Below, piece after piece: positions 40,025 to 49,000 of a stretch of DNA of 64,000 bases. The notes under the pieces are model-generated. The model worked only from the letters and a program-made list of their open reading frames with translations, was not told where the DNA came from and did no database searches. A program made the translations under genes and the position numbers. The stretch covers positions 1-64,000 of the forward strand of contig CAIJWE010000059.1 of assembly GCA_903824295.1 (NCBI GenBank), read 5' to 3'. The stretch comes from an uncultured Chlorobiaceae bacterium. GTDB taxonomy: Bacteria > Bacteroidota > Chlorobiia > Chlorobiales > Chlorobiaceae. The number at the start of each line of letters is the position of its first letter. The first letter of the stretch is position 1.

Positions 40025-40183
40025 TCAAGAGTAAAGCCTGAATGAACTGCACGGCAAAAACGCTCTCTTGTCGATAATTGGCCGCCACCCATGCAGTTCA
40101 AGCGCCGTCACAATGGGTTCAACCCTGGCAAGATCCTTTCGGGCATAACTGATAAAAATATCCTTGATCCTACCTGTGTGCAT
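40025..40183 (-). pseudogene. Truncated TIR-domain protein
   Basis: A 52-codon frame too short for the ORF track. It encodes a TIR-domain start: KDIFISYARKDLARVEPIVT then ALELHGW, matching TIR box 1 and the first helix. After GWRPIIDKRA the homology stops and the frame ends in unrelated residues at TGA 40025. The remaining parts of a TIR domain, including the NAD-cleaving glutamate, are absent, and I cannot find them in other frames. It is likely the stump of a TIR effector gene of an immune or regulatory system. Confidence 0.65.
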
Positions 40184-40216
40184 TGTATTACGAGGATCAA
40201 TATTTATCTGTTAAAA

Positions 40217-40426
40217 TTATTTTTTTACCGGAATCTGAACTATCCATCCTTTACGAATACCATCATTGTACAACGCTTGAGCATACTCCTCTGGGCTCAG
40301 TTCGTACATATTACTGCCTCTTGACACAACTCCTCTTTTCTCTCCCTCAGCATAGTTTGATATGAGTACATCTTCATTATCTCCGTACTCTTGAAATAGC
40401 CTTCTCATGTAATCACGCTGACTCAT
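40217..40426 (-). CDS. Small hypothetical protein next to TIR remnant
   Basis: 69 residues, soluble and polar, starting MSQRDYMRRLFQEYG, with ELSPEEYAQALYNDGIRKGW near the end. The well-formed amphipathic pattern suggests a real gene. I have a loose impression of similar small proteins in phage or restriction-like islands but cannot name a family. It stops 33 nt before the TIR stump on the same strand, so the two may once have been one unit. Confidence 0.5.
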   Translation of the reverse strand: MSQRDYMRRLFQEYGDNEDVLISNYAEGEKRGVVSRGSNMYELSPEEYAQALYNDGIRKGWIVQIPVKK

Positions 40427-40506
40427 AGCATATTATTTTTTAATCAATTAACAGATTTTCGAAACACAAGTTGTTATTTGCTCTTTTCCATACTATCCTG
40501 ATTTAT

Positions 40507-40929
40507 ATTGTCAAAACCCCAAAGTTGCAGTTTATTGATGCCGGTTTGCTGACCACACTGCTTGATTATAGCACAGCCGAAGCGCAGCATGATCGAAGCC
40601 GGTTTGGCAAAATTTTGGAAACCTTTGTCTATGGTGAACTGCTCAAGCACAGCTCTACGGCGGAGGGCGACTATGAACTGCTCTACTACCGCGACCTTGA
40701 TATGCTTGAAGTGGATGTGGTAATTGAAAACGCTTCCGGCCAAGTGATTGGCGTTGAGGTAAAAGCCTCTGCCACCGTCAATGCTGGTGACTTACGCGGT
40801 CTGCAAAAGCTGGCAAGTGTTGCTGGCGACCTTTTCAAAATGGGTATTTTGCTTTATGATGGCACAGAAACCATGCCACTGGGTGATGGCTTATGGGCAG
40901 CTCCATTGTCGACGTTATGGGGCCAATAA
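40507..40929 (+). pseudogene. C-terminal fragment of DUF4143 AAA ATPase
   Basis: About 140 residues matching the C-terminal DUF4143 part of the AAA ATPases often found in accessory regions. KTPKLQFIDAGLLTTLL is the usual entry, then RFGKILETFVYGELLKH. The PD-(D/E)XK-like core reads LEVDVVIENASGQVIGVEVKAS. The N-terminal ATPase with its P-loop is missing; the upstream residues in the frame (LFALFHTILIYI) do not fit. A remnant, probably not functional. The ORF-track start at 40471 is an artefact. Confidence 0.75.
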
Positions 40930-41081
40930 CAGGGAACAGAGCGGGGCAGGATTTCACGTTGTACCGCCCTCCTGATTACTCTTGTGGATAGGCTATAGAT
41001 AACTTGAACCGCAGGAAATCGAAAGAATAAGCGTCAGAGGTTATGACAGATCATCATTAACAGATTTCAAAGCGGTGCATT

Positions 41082-41807
41082 ATGAAAAAATCATTCAGTT
41101 GGCGAGTATTTACAAGCTTCGGGCTTTTCCTCTCTTTTTTCATGCTTCTGGTTTCGGGCGTGATTCTCTATATTTTTCCAGGAAGAAGCCCTGGAGTTAT
41201 CTGGGAGATGGGCGGACTGACAAAACCAGCGTGGCAGAATCAGCATATCATTTTCGGATTTGCCTTTTCCCTGCTCGCTCTTGGCCATCTTTTTCTCGTT
41301 AACTGGCATGCGTTCCTCTCTTACCTGAAAACAAAGACAACCCAGGGAATAAAGCGACCCGTCGAACTGCTGACGATACTCATGCTCTCTCTGCTTGTTG
41401 GTTTCGGTACCTTCTTCAATATCCAGCCTTTTTCGGCCATTCTTGAGTTTGGTAAAAAAATCTCAAACTCCTGGGAACCGAAAGGAAAAGAGGGCTCAAA
41501 GCCTTCTGCTGAACATTTGACCCTTGCAGAACTTTCGCAGCAAGTTGATCTGGAAGAGCATCACGACAGGTTTGATCATGAAGCGGATGATGAGGATTTT
41601 GACCGTGCCGACGCCAGCTCTTTGTCATCAAGGGAACTTGCATCCCGCGATGAGGAACGTATAGCTCGCGAAGATGAAATTGAACCCAGCCCTGACAGAA
41701 GAGAGAGCACCATTACCGAAGAGAAGAGCAGACCCATGAGCGATGTGCAGGCTCCTGATGATGCACTGCATCGCCGAACACAGAAGAGTTGTTCATCATG
41801 CCACTAA
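41082..41807 (+). CDS. DUF4405-like membrane protein with C-terminal CxxCH
   Basis: 241 residues. Three helices (about 12-32, 48-75, 91-113) with histidines positioned as in cytochrome b-like DUF4405 domains (NQHIIFGFAFSLLALGHLFL, VNWHAFL). After them lies a long acidic, low-complexity tail (about 125-230), and the last residues are KSCSSCH followed by stop. CxxCH is the covalent haem c motif, though a haem at the extreme C-terminus would be unusual; it may be metal binding instead. Family assignment is tentative. Isolated between a decayed patch and a long gap. Confidence 0.78.
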   Translation: MKKSFSWRVFTSFGLFLSFFMLLVSGVILYIFPGRSPGVIWEMGGLTKPAWQNQHIIFGFAFSLLALGHLFLVNWHAFLSYLKTKTTQGIKRPVELLTILMLSLLVGFGTFFNIQPFSAILEFGKKISNSWEPKGKEGSKPSAEHLTLAELSQQVDLEEHHDRFDHEADDEDFDRADASSLSSRELASRDEERIAREDEIEPSPDRRESTITEEKSRPMSDVQAPDDALHRRTQKSCSSCH

Positions 41808-42283
41808 AGCTGTAGCAAAGAGAACAATCTGATTTTGTTGTTAATGTCTCCAGATACAGCAAATTTCCTTGCTGGTTTTTCTCATATCAGTCGCATAACC
41901 ATAGCTCCCTGCCGATAAAAAAAGTGGTACCTGCCACCAGGAGATAGCCTGGGGGCAGGAGTCAGAAACAGTGTTTGACAATTCCTGCCCTGCCATCCCG
42001 AGATACCTCCGAGAGTGGAACAAGTAACGCGTAAATTTTTTTCAGAGACAAAAAGGCTTAAAATATTTCGGGAACGGCAAATTTGCTTTCTTTATTTATC
42101 TTCTACCTTTCTCGATCATAGAGTATCAACCGAAATCAAAGAGAGGAGCTCCCTGATACACGGTGACGTTCATGTCAGGCCGCTGAGTCGACAGGCATGG
42201 ACCATTCCCTTTAAAATATTGCAAAAAAAGGATTTCGAGGGATCAATATCACACGACTTCTACTAACAAGGGATTAAAAAAGT
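41808..42283. other. 476-bp gap with structured RNA candidate before dapA
   Basis: No gene supported; an 83-codon ORF at 42015 has a GTG start and no recognisable features. The first half holds the two alternative hairpins described separately. A perfect palindrome GCAAATTTGC lies near 42077. The start of dapA has a weak AAGGG site. Confidence 0.5.
41930..41989 (+). promoter_or_regulatory. Two mutually exclusive stem-loops
   Basis: Hairpin A: CCTGCCACCAGG (41930-41941) pairs with CCTGGGGGCAGG (41948-41959), 12 bp with one mismatch and a 6-nt loop. Hairpin B: GGCAGGA (41954-41960) pairs with TCCTGCC (41983-41989), extended inside by GTCA-AAC with GTTTGAC. Both use 41954-41959, so only one can form at a time, as in attenuators and riboswitches. 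No T run follows B. It lies about 300 nt before dapA and 120 nt after the DUF4405 gene. Function unknown. Confidence 0.45.
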
Positions 42284-43174
42284 ATGTCCACACGATACCT
42301 TTCAGGATCTGCCGTTGCGCTGGTGACCCCGTTCAAAGCTGACAGCTCCGTCGATACCGACGCCTTAAGGAGGCTGGTGCAGTTTCATCTTGCGGCTGGA
42401 ACCGATATCATCATAACCTGTGGCACGACGGGTGAGTCGCCAACACTTTCAGGGGATGAGCAGTCTGCTATTATCCACACCGTAAAGAGTGAGGCTGGCA
42501 ACAATATTATCGTAGCGGCGGGTGCTGGCACCAATGATACAAAACATGCGGTCGAGCTGGCGAAAAATGCTGAGCGTGCCGGTGCGGCAGCGATTCTTTC
42601 GGTTTCACCCTATTACAACAAGCCTTCGCAGGAGGGAATCTATCAGCACTACCGCCATATCGCCGAGGCCGTCTCTGTGCCGATTATTATCTATAACGTT
42701 CCAGGCAGAACAGGCTGCAATGTTGCGGCATCGACCATTCTGCGGCTTGCAAGGGATTTTGAAAATATTGCGGCTGTCAAGGAGGCTTCAGAGAATATCA
42801 GCCAGATATCTGAACTTCTTGAGGAACGTCCAGACCATTTTTCCGTACTGACCGGTGAGGATTCGCTGATTCTGCCCTTCATGGCGATGGGGGGAGACGG
42901 AGCCATTTCTGTTGCAGCAAACCAGATACCGGCGCAAATCAAGCAACTGATTGAGGCTTCCAGGCGGGGCGATCTTGAGTCTGCCCGCTCCATCAACCGC
43001 CGTTATCGCAAGCTGTTAAAACTGAACTTTATTGAGAGCAATCCGGTGCCGGTAAAGTACGCCCTCTCAAGAATGGGGATGATCGAAGAGAACTACCGTC
43101 TGCCGCTGGTACCGCTCTCAGCAGAAAATAAACAGCTCGTCGACCAGGAGTTGAAGTCACTGGGCCTCATCTGA
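42284..43174 (+). CDS. dapA: 4-hydroxy-tetrahydrodipicolinate synthase
   Basis: 296 residues, standard length. Class I aldolase joining pyruvate and aspartate semialdehyde, the first step towards lysine and diaminopimelate. [41 protein letters not shown] and the Schiff-base lysine in [10 protein letters not shown] are all present. I looked for a lysine riboswitch upstream and did not see one. Convergent with gcvPA. Confidence 0.97.
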   Translation: MSTRYLSGSAVALVTPFKADSSVDTDALRRLVQFHLAAGTDIIITCGTTGESPTLSGDEQSAIIHTVKSEAGNNIIVAAGAGTNDTKHAVELAKNAERAGAAAILSVSPYYNKPSQEGIYQHYRHIAEAVSVPIIIYNVPGRTGCNVAASTILRLARDFENIAAVKEASENISQISELLEERPDHFSVLTGEDSLILPFMAMGGDGAISVAANQIPAQIKQLIEASRRGDLESARSINRRYRKLLKLNFIESNPVPVKYALSRMGMIEENYRLPLVPLSAENKQLVDQELKSLGLI

Positions 43175-43190
43175 AAGCACCCTGTTTCAG

Positions 43191-43227
43191 CCCTTTAAGC
43201 CGCTGCCGCGGCCAGCAGCTTGAAGGG
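43191..43227. terminator. Bidirectional terminator-like hairpin
   Basis: CCCTTTAAGC (43191-43200) pairs with GCTTGAAGGG (43218-43227), extended inward by GCTG/CAGC. It lies exactly between the convergent dapA and gcvPA genes. The T run on the plus strand is short. Confidence 0.6.
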
Positions 43228-43240
43228 TTTCCGTGTACAC

Positions 43241-44575
43241 TCACACCATCTCAGCAAGCTTTCCGGCAAAACCATCAAGCTCCTCGCGGCTCCGCTTCTC
43301 CGTAACAGCCACAAGCAGCCCGGTTTCGCCGTGAGCCGCAAGGTCATAGCCGGCAAACACCTTGTGCTCAAGCATACGCTCAATAACGTCAGCCGCAAGT
43401 ATTGGTGTTTCAACAACAAACTCGCGGAAAAATGGCGATGTGTACTTCAGAGAAAATCCTGGAATCGCGGCAATTTTTCCGGCAAGATAATGCGCCCCTT
43501 GAGCTGATTGTGTGGCAACCTGCTGCAACCCCTCTTTGCCAAGCAGCGACAGGTAGACCGCTGCCTGAAGGGCGTTGAGTGCCTGATTGCTGCAGATATT
43601 CGAGGTAGCTTTTTCGCGCCGGATATGCTGCTCGCGGGTCTGAAGGGTGAGAATAAAGCCATCCTCGCCGTCCCGGTCTTTGGTCATGCCGACCAGACGC
43701 CCGGGAATCTTGCGAACAAGCTGCTGCTTCACGGTAAAAATGCCAAAGTATGGCCCGCCAAAACTCTGCGAAGAGCCAAGGGGCTGACCTTCACCAACGG
43801 CAATATCGGCCCCGTAACTTCCGGGAGCAGCAAGCACACCGAGTGAGAGCGGATCGGCAGAAACAACAAAAAGCGCCCCTTTTTCATGGGCAATGGCCCC
43901 GATTGCTTCGACCTCTTCCAGAGAGCCGTAAAAGTTTGGCTGCTGAACCACCACAGCGGCCACATTCGGGCCGACAAGCTCCCTGAGTGCCGTAATGCTG
44001 CCAATACCCTCTTCAAGAGTGTTCTGTATCACTGCGTTGTGGCCAGCCGCTTCCAGATAGGTTTTCAGCACTGAGCTGTTCCAGGGATGCAGCTTGCCTG
44101 CCACAACAACCTCGTTGCGACCAGTGACGTTCATGGCCATCAAGACCGCTTCCGCCAAGGCTGTAGCCCCGTCATACATGGATGCGTTGGCAACATCCAT
44201 CTCATAAAGGCGGCAGACCAGGCTCTGGTATTCGTAGATCGCCTGCAGGGTACCCTGAGAGACCTCCGCCTGGTAGGGTGTATATGCGGTATAGAATTCG
44301 CTGCGGGAGGTGATGGTCTTGATAGCAGCAGGGATGAAGTGGTCGTATGCCCCTCCACCGAGAAAACTGACATAATCGGCGGTGCTCCGGTTGGCCGCAG
44401 CAAGAGCTTCAAGCAGTTTGCGCACCTGAGGCTCATCGGAAGGCGCAAAAAGATCGAGAGCCCGCTTCAGGCGGATCTCTTCAGGAATATCCACAATAAG
44501 ATCTTCAAAGGAGCTTACGCCGATTGCCTTGAGCATCTCCTCCCTTTCTCCGGCAGTATTGACAATAAATGGCAT
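43241..44575 (-). CDS. gcvPA: Glycine dehydrogenase (decarboxylating) subunit 1
   Basis: 444 residues, N-terminal half of the two-piece P-protein of the glycine cleavage system. Markers: [43 protein letters not shown] and [20 protein letters not shown]. The PLP lysine belongs to the other subunit (GcvPB), which is not in this window. gcvH starts 5 bp upstream on the same strand, so the two are co-transcribed. Confidence 0.96.
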   Translation of the reverse strand: MPFIVNTAGEREEMLKAIGVSSFEDLIVDIPEEIRLKRALDLFAPSDEPQVRKLLEALAAANRSTADYVSFLGGGAYDHFIPAAIKTITSRSEFYTAYTPYQAEVSQGTLQAIYEYQSLVCRLYEMDVANASMYDGATALAEAVLMAMNVTGRNEVVVAGKLHPWNSSVLKTYLEAAGHNAVIQNTLEEGIGSITALRELVGPNVAAVVVQQPNFYGSLEEVEAIGAIAHEKGALFVVSADPLSLGVLAAPGSYGADIAVGEGQPLGSSQSFGGPYFGIFTVKQQLVRKIPGRLVGMTKDRDGEDGFILTLQTREQHIRREKATSNICSNQALNALQAAVYLSLLGKEGLQQVATQSAQGAHYLAGKIAAIPGFSLKYTSPFFREFVVETPILAADVIERMLEHKVFAGYDLAAHGETGLLVAVTEKRSREELDGFAGKLAEMV

Positions 44576-44580
44576 TGTTA

Positions 44581-44964
44581 TTACTCCCCTGTGAGCTGAC
44601 GGTAGGCATCAGCGTCAAGCAGTGCGAGAATTGCTTCCGGACTCTCGACCTTTATCTTGACCAGCCAGCCATCGTTGTAGGGGTCCTGGTTGACAATTTC
44701 AGCACTCTCAAGCTGTGGGTTCAACTCAAGGAGTTCACCGGCAATCGGAGCAAAGAGGTCAGCAACCGTTTTTACCGCCTCGACCGTTCCAAATACCTCA
44801 TGCTGCTTCAGCACCGTTCCGATGGGTTTCAGCTCCACAAAAACAATATCGCCAAGTTCATGCTGGGCAAAGTCAGTAATGCCGACCAGAGCGGTCGTGC
44901 CGTCGGCAAGCAGTTTGATCCATTCATGGTCTTTGGTATAACGGAGATCTTCTGGAATAGTCAT
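44581..44964 (-). CDS. gcvH: Glycine cleavage system H protein
   Basis: 127 residues, lipoyl carrier. The start [17 protein letters not shown] and [23 protein letters not shown] are classical, and the lipoylated lysine lies in [15 protein letters not shown]. First gene of the gcvH-gcvPA pair. Confidence 0.97.
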   Translation of the reverse strand: MTIPEDLRYTKDHEWIKLLADGTTALVGITDFAQHELGDIVFVELKPIGTVLKQHEVFGTVEAVKTVADLFAPIAGELLELNPQLESAEIVNQDPYNDGWLVKIKVESPEAILALLDADAYRQLTGE

Positions 44965-45076
44965 GGCAGAGAAAAAAGAATGTTGATTGAGTATAGAGCC
45001 GGGAATAACGGTTCGTCTTTGTCAGAAACAAGGTACTATTTTTTGCAATCCCTTCAAATCAGCCGGTTATGCACGT

Positions 45077-45823
45077 TTACGCAAGTCGCTGCCTCATGGC
45101 CTCATAGAGCAGCACACCCGCAGTCACGCTGACATTGAGAGATTCAACACAGCCTGCCATAGGAATACGGACAACATGGTCGCAGAACTCGAGTGCTTCA
45201 GGCGCAAGCCCGCTACCCTCCATGCCAAGCACAATGGCTGTCGCTTTTTTCATGTCGGTATCGGTATAGTTAAGTTCCGCATCCATGTCAGCCGCAAGAA
45301 CCTGAACATTGTATTGATGAAGAAATTCGAGGGCACGAACAAGACTTTTAACCTTGCAAATTCTCATATGGGAGAGCGCTCCGGCAGAAGCCTTGTGCAC
45401 AACGGCATTAACGGGTGCCCCCTTGCCTTCAACAAGTACAACCGCATCGGCCGCCACGGCTTCAGCCGTTCTGATAATGGCTCCAATATTGTGGGGATCA
45501 TCCAGTCCCTGTAAAACCACAAAGAGCGGGAAGCTGTTGCGGGGGTTCGCCAGTACCTCCTCAAGCGAGTAATAGGTGACCGAGCTGATGAGGGCGCACA
45601 CTCCCTGATGCTTTGTTGTTCCCGCAATCAGGGAGAGTTTTTCGAGCCGGGCCTTGCCACTCACAAGCTTCAGCCGTCTTGCGGTGATGACAATTTCCTT
45701 GAGTTTCGGGTGAGCCGTATTAAACTGAAAGTAGATCTTCTCAATGCTCTCGGGCTTTTGCTGGAGAAGTTCAAGTACGGCGTTCCTGCCATAGACAATA
45801 TTTTCGGAATGTTCCGCGTCCAT
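45077..45823 (-). CDS. rlmB: TrmH/RlmB-family RNA 2'-O-methyltransferase
   Basis: 248 residues. SpoU-type knotted methyltransferase: an N-terminal L30e-like substrate domain (NIVYGRNAVLELLQQKPESIEKIYF) and a C-terminal knot with LQGLDDPHNIGAIIRTAEA, VLGMEGSGLAPEALEFCDHVVRIPM and ESLNVSVTAGVLLYEAMRQ. It fits RlmB, which methylates G2251 of 23S rRNA, better than TrmL-type. Stands alone, divergent from nifJ. Confidence 0.9.
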   Translation of the reverse strand: MDAEHSENIVYGRNAVLELLQQKPESIEKIYFQFNTAHPKLKEIVITARRLKLVSGKARLEKLSLIAGTTKHQGVCALISSVTYYSLEEVLANPRNSFPLFVVLQGLDDPHNIGAIIRTAEAVAADAVVLVEGKGAPVNAVVHKASAGALSHMRICKVKSLVRALEFLHQYNVQVLAADMDAELNYTDTDMKKATAIVLGMEGSGLAPEALEFCDHVVRIPMAGCVESLNVSVTAGVLLYEAMRQRLA

Positions 45824-45975
45824 AAAAGCTCGTTTCCTCTGTCTGTAGGTTTAAAATAACAGGGGCCCATGTCGCAGCACTACGCTGGACTTTTTCCGGC
45901 ACTCCTGCTCTCTGTGGGGAAAACCGGAATCTAATTAAATTTATCAAATTCATTTTTTTTTATATCTTCATCGAC

Positions 45976-46019
45976 GTACCATTTTTAGTTTTTTCCTTAT
46001 CCTTGCCTTTTGATGGTAC
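45976..46019. repeat. Spaced inverted repeat upstream of nifJ
   Basis: GTACCAT (45976-45982) and ATGGTAC (46013-46019) are separated by 30 nt of T-rich sequence, about 80 nt before the nifJ start. Possible regulator half-sites or a large loop. Evidence is only the symmetry. Confidence 0.25.
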
Positions 46020-46096
46020 CTTTTGCAGCACCGTCGCGCGTTCCATGTCAGTGATCTGCACATACCTTTCTCAATACAAATCAGGTGAATGACCGT

Positions 46097-49000
46097 ATGA
46101 GCCGGACTTATAAAACAATGGAGGGAAATGAAGCGTTAGCTCATGTCTCTTATCGCACCAGCGAAGTTATCTGTGTCTACCCGATCACTCCAGCTTCACC
46201 AATGGGTGAGTATTCGGAAGCATGGGCGGCAGAAGGGAAAAAAAACATCTGGGGCACCACGCCGATAGTGGATGAATTGCAGAGTGAAGCCGGTGCTGCC
46301 GCAGCGGTTCACGGAGCGTTGCAGACCGGAGCGCTGACGACCACCTTTACTGCATCGCAGGGTCTTTTGCTTATGATCCCGAATATGTATAAAATCGCAG
46401 GAGAACTCACCCCCTGTCTAATCCACGTATCAGCCCGCGCGTTGGCGGGGCAGGCACTCTCGATCTTTGGCGATCATGGCGATGTCATGTCAGTGCGTGG
46501 AACAGGCTTTGCCCTGCTCGCATCCGCATCAGTTCAGGAAGTGATGGATATGGCATTGATTACGGCTGCCGCCAGCCTTGAATCAAGAATTCCGTTCCTT
46601 CATTTCTTCGATGGCTTCAGAACATCTCATGAAATTTCAAAAATAGAGGTTATTGCTGACGATATCATAAAGGCAATGATCAACGATGATCTCGTTATCG
46701 CGCACCGAAACCGCCGCATGAGCCCCGATGCACCAATTATCAGAGGCACATCACAGAATCCTGACGTCTATTTTCAGGGCAGGGAGACGGTTAACAGTTT
46801 TTACAATGCCTGCGCCGGAATCACCGAAAAAGCGATGGAAAAATTCGGGGAACTCACCGGTCGCCATTATAACCTCTACGAATACTACGGGGCACCAGAC
46901 GCTGAACGAGTGATTGTCTTGATGGGTTCCGGTGTTGAAGCAGCCCGTGAAACCGCGGAGTATCTCAATAAACAAGGCGAAAAAGTAGGCGTCATCCATG
47001 CCCGTCTCTTCCGTCCGTTTGATATCGAGCGTTTCGTCAAAGCCTTCCCTGCTACCGTCAAATCGGTTTCCGTGCTTGATCGGGTAAAGGAACCTGGTAG
47101 TGCTGGTGAACCACTCTATCTTGATACGGTCAATGCCCTGCTTGAAGGAGTGCAAAATGGATTGATAGCCAAAGTCCCCAACGTAACCGGTGGCAGATAT
47201 GGCCTTTCATCCAAGGAATTCACGCCGGCAATGATCAAAGCCGTCTTTGACAACATGGCGGCAGCCAAACCGAAAAACCATTTCACGGTTGGCATCAACG
47301 ATGATGTAACCAACAGCAGTCTTGACTTCGACCGAACCTTCTGTATTGAACCGGATGAAATGTTCCGGGCACTCTTTTACGGCCTTGGATCGGATGGAAC
47401 CGTCGGCGCCAATAAAAACAGCATAAAAATTATCGGTGAAAACACTGACAATTATGCCCAGGGCTATTTTGTCTACGACTCCAAAAAGTCGGGCTCAATC
47501 ACAACCTCGCATCTGCGTTTCGGCCCGCATGAGATACGTTCAACCTATCTGATCACGGAGGCCCAGTTTATCGGCTGCCACCACTGGATTTTCCTTGAGA
47601 TGCTTGACCTTGTCAAAAATCTCAAGCAAGAGGGTACCCTGCTGCTGAACACGCACTACTCTGCGGAGGAACTCTGGGAGAAACTGCCGAAGATTGTCCA
47701 GGAGCGACTGATCAGCAAAAAGGCAAAGCTGTTTACCATCGACGCCTATAAAGTTGCACAGGCAAGCGGCATGGGACAGCGCATCAACACGATTATGCAG
47801 GCCTGCTTTTTTGCCATCTCCGGTGTCCTGCCCCGTGAAGAGGCAATAGAAAAAATCAAGAGTTCCATCCGGACGACCTACGGGAAAAAAGGTGATGATG
47901 TCGTCAAGCAGAACATACAGGCTGTCGATGATACCCTCTCCAATCTGCATCAGGTTACTATCGGCTCCGTGGCTGACAGCAAAAAGAAACTCCGCGAGCC
48001 TATTGTCGGTGAGGCGCCTGATTTTGTCTGCAACGTTCTGGCAAAAATCATTGCTGGCGAGGGAGACGACATCCCTGTCAGTAATCTGCCGGCAGATGGC
48101 ACCTATCCGAGTGGAACCTCAAAATTTGAAAAGCGCAACTTGGCGGATGAAATTCCGGTATGGGAACCTGATATCTGTATCCAGTGCGCCAAATGCGCTT
48201 TGGTATGCCCTCATGCCGTAATCAGGGCAAAGGTCTATGATCCGAAATATCTGGCACACGCGCCACACACCTTTAAATCTGCTGAAGCAAAGGGTACCAA
48301 TTGGCAGGGGATGAAGTATACCATCCAGATTGCCCCTGAAGATTGTACCGGATGCGAAATCTGTGCCCATGTCTGTCCGGGACGAGATAAAAACAATCCT
48401 GGAAGAAAAGCACTGAACATGCACGAGCAACAGCCCATTCGTGAAACAGAGATTGACAACTGGAACTATTATCTCAATATTCCGGAATACGACCGAAACA
48501 AAATCAACATAAAACTGATCAAGGAACAGCAACTTCAAGAGCCGCTCTTCGAGTTTTCAGGTGCATGCTCCGGCTGCGGAGAAACTCCCTATATCAAACT
48601 CATGACCCAGCTCTTTGGTGACCGGCTGGTCATTGGTAATGCGACAGGATGCTCGTCAATCTATGGAGGAAACCTTCCAACAACTCCTTATACGACCAAT
48701 GCTGACGGTCTTGGTCCGACATGGTCGAACTCGCTTTTTGAAGATACCGCAGAGTTCTCACTTGGCTTCCGGATTTCAATCAACAAACAGCGTGAGTTTG
48801 CCCGCGAGCTATTACAGAGAGTGGCTTCCGAAATCGGCGAAACACTGACAAGCGAGATACTTGAGGCGACTGAGCTCAGTGAACCTGAAATATTTGAACA
48901 GAGAAAACGGGTTTCGATTCTCAAGGAGAAGCTCCGTCTGATGGATTCTTCCGATGCAAAGAACCTGCTCTCGGTAGCCGATATGCTTGTTAAAAAGAGT

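Noticed and set aside
39900-40088. 62-codon minus ORF as continuation of the TIR protein by frameshift
   Set aside because: Its residues show no TIR boxes and it runs through the palindrome; most likely chance coding.
42015-42266. 83-codon ORF upstream of dapA
   Set aside because: GTG start without ribosome site, mixed composition, no family features; treated as non-coding gap.
41808-42283. Possible lysine riboswitch before dapA
   Set aside because: The conserved lysine-riboswitch core sequences are not visible; the hairpins have a different layout.
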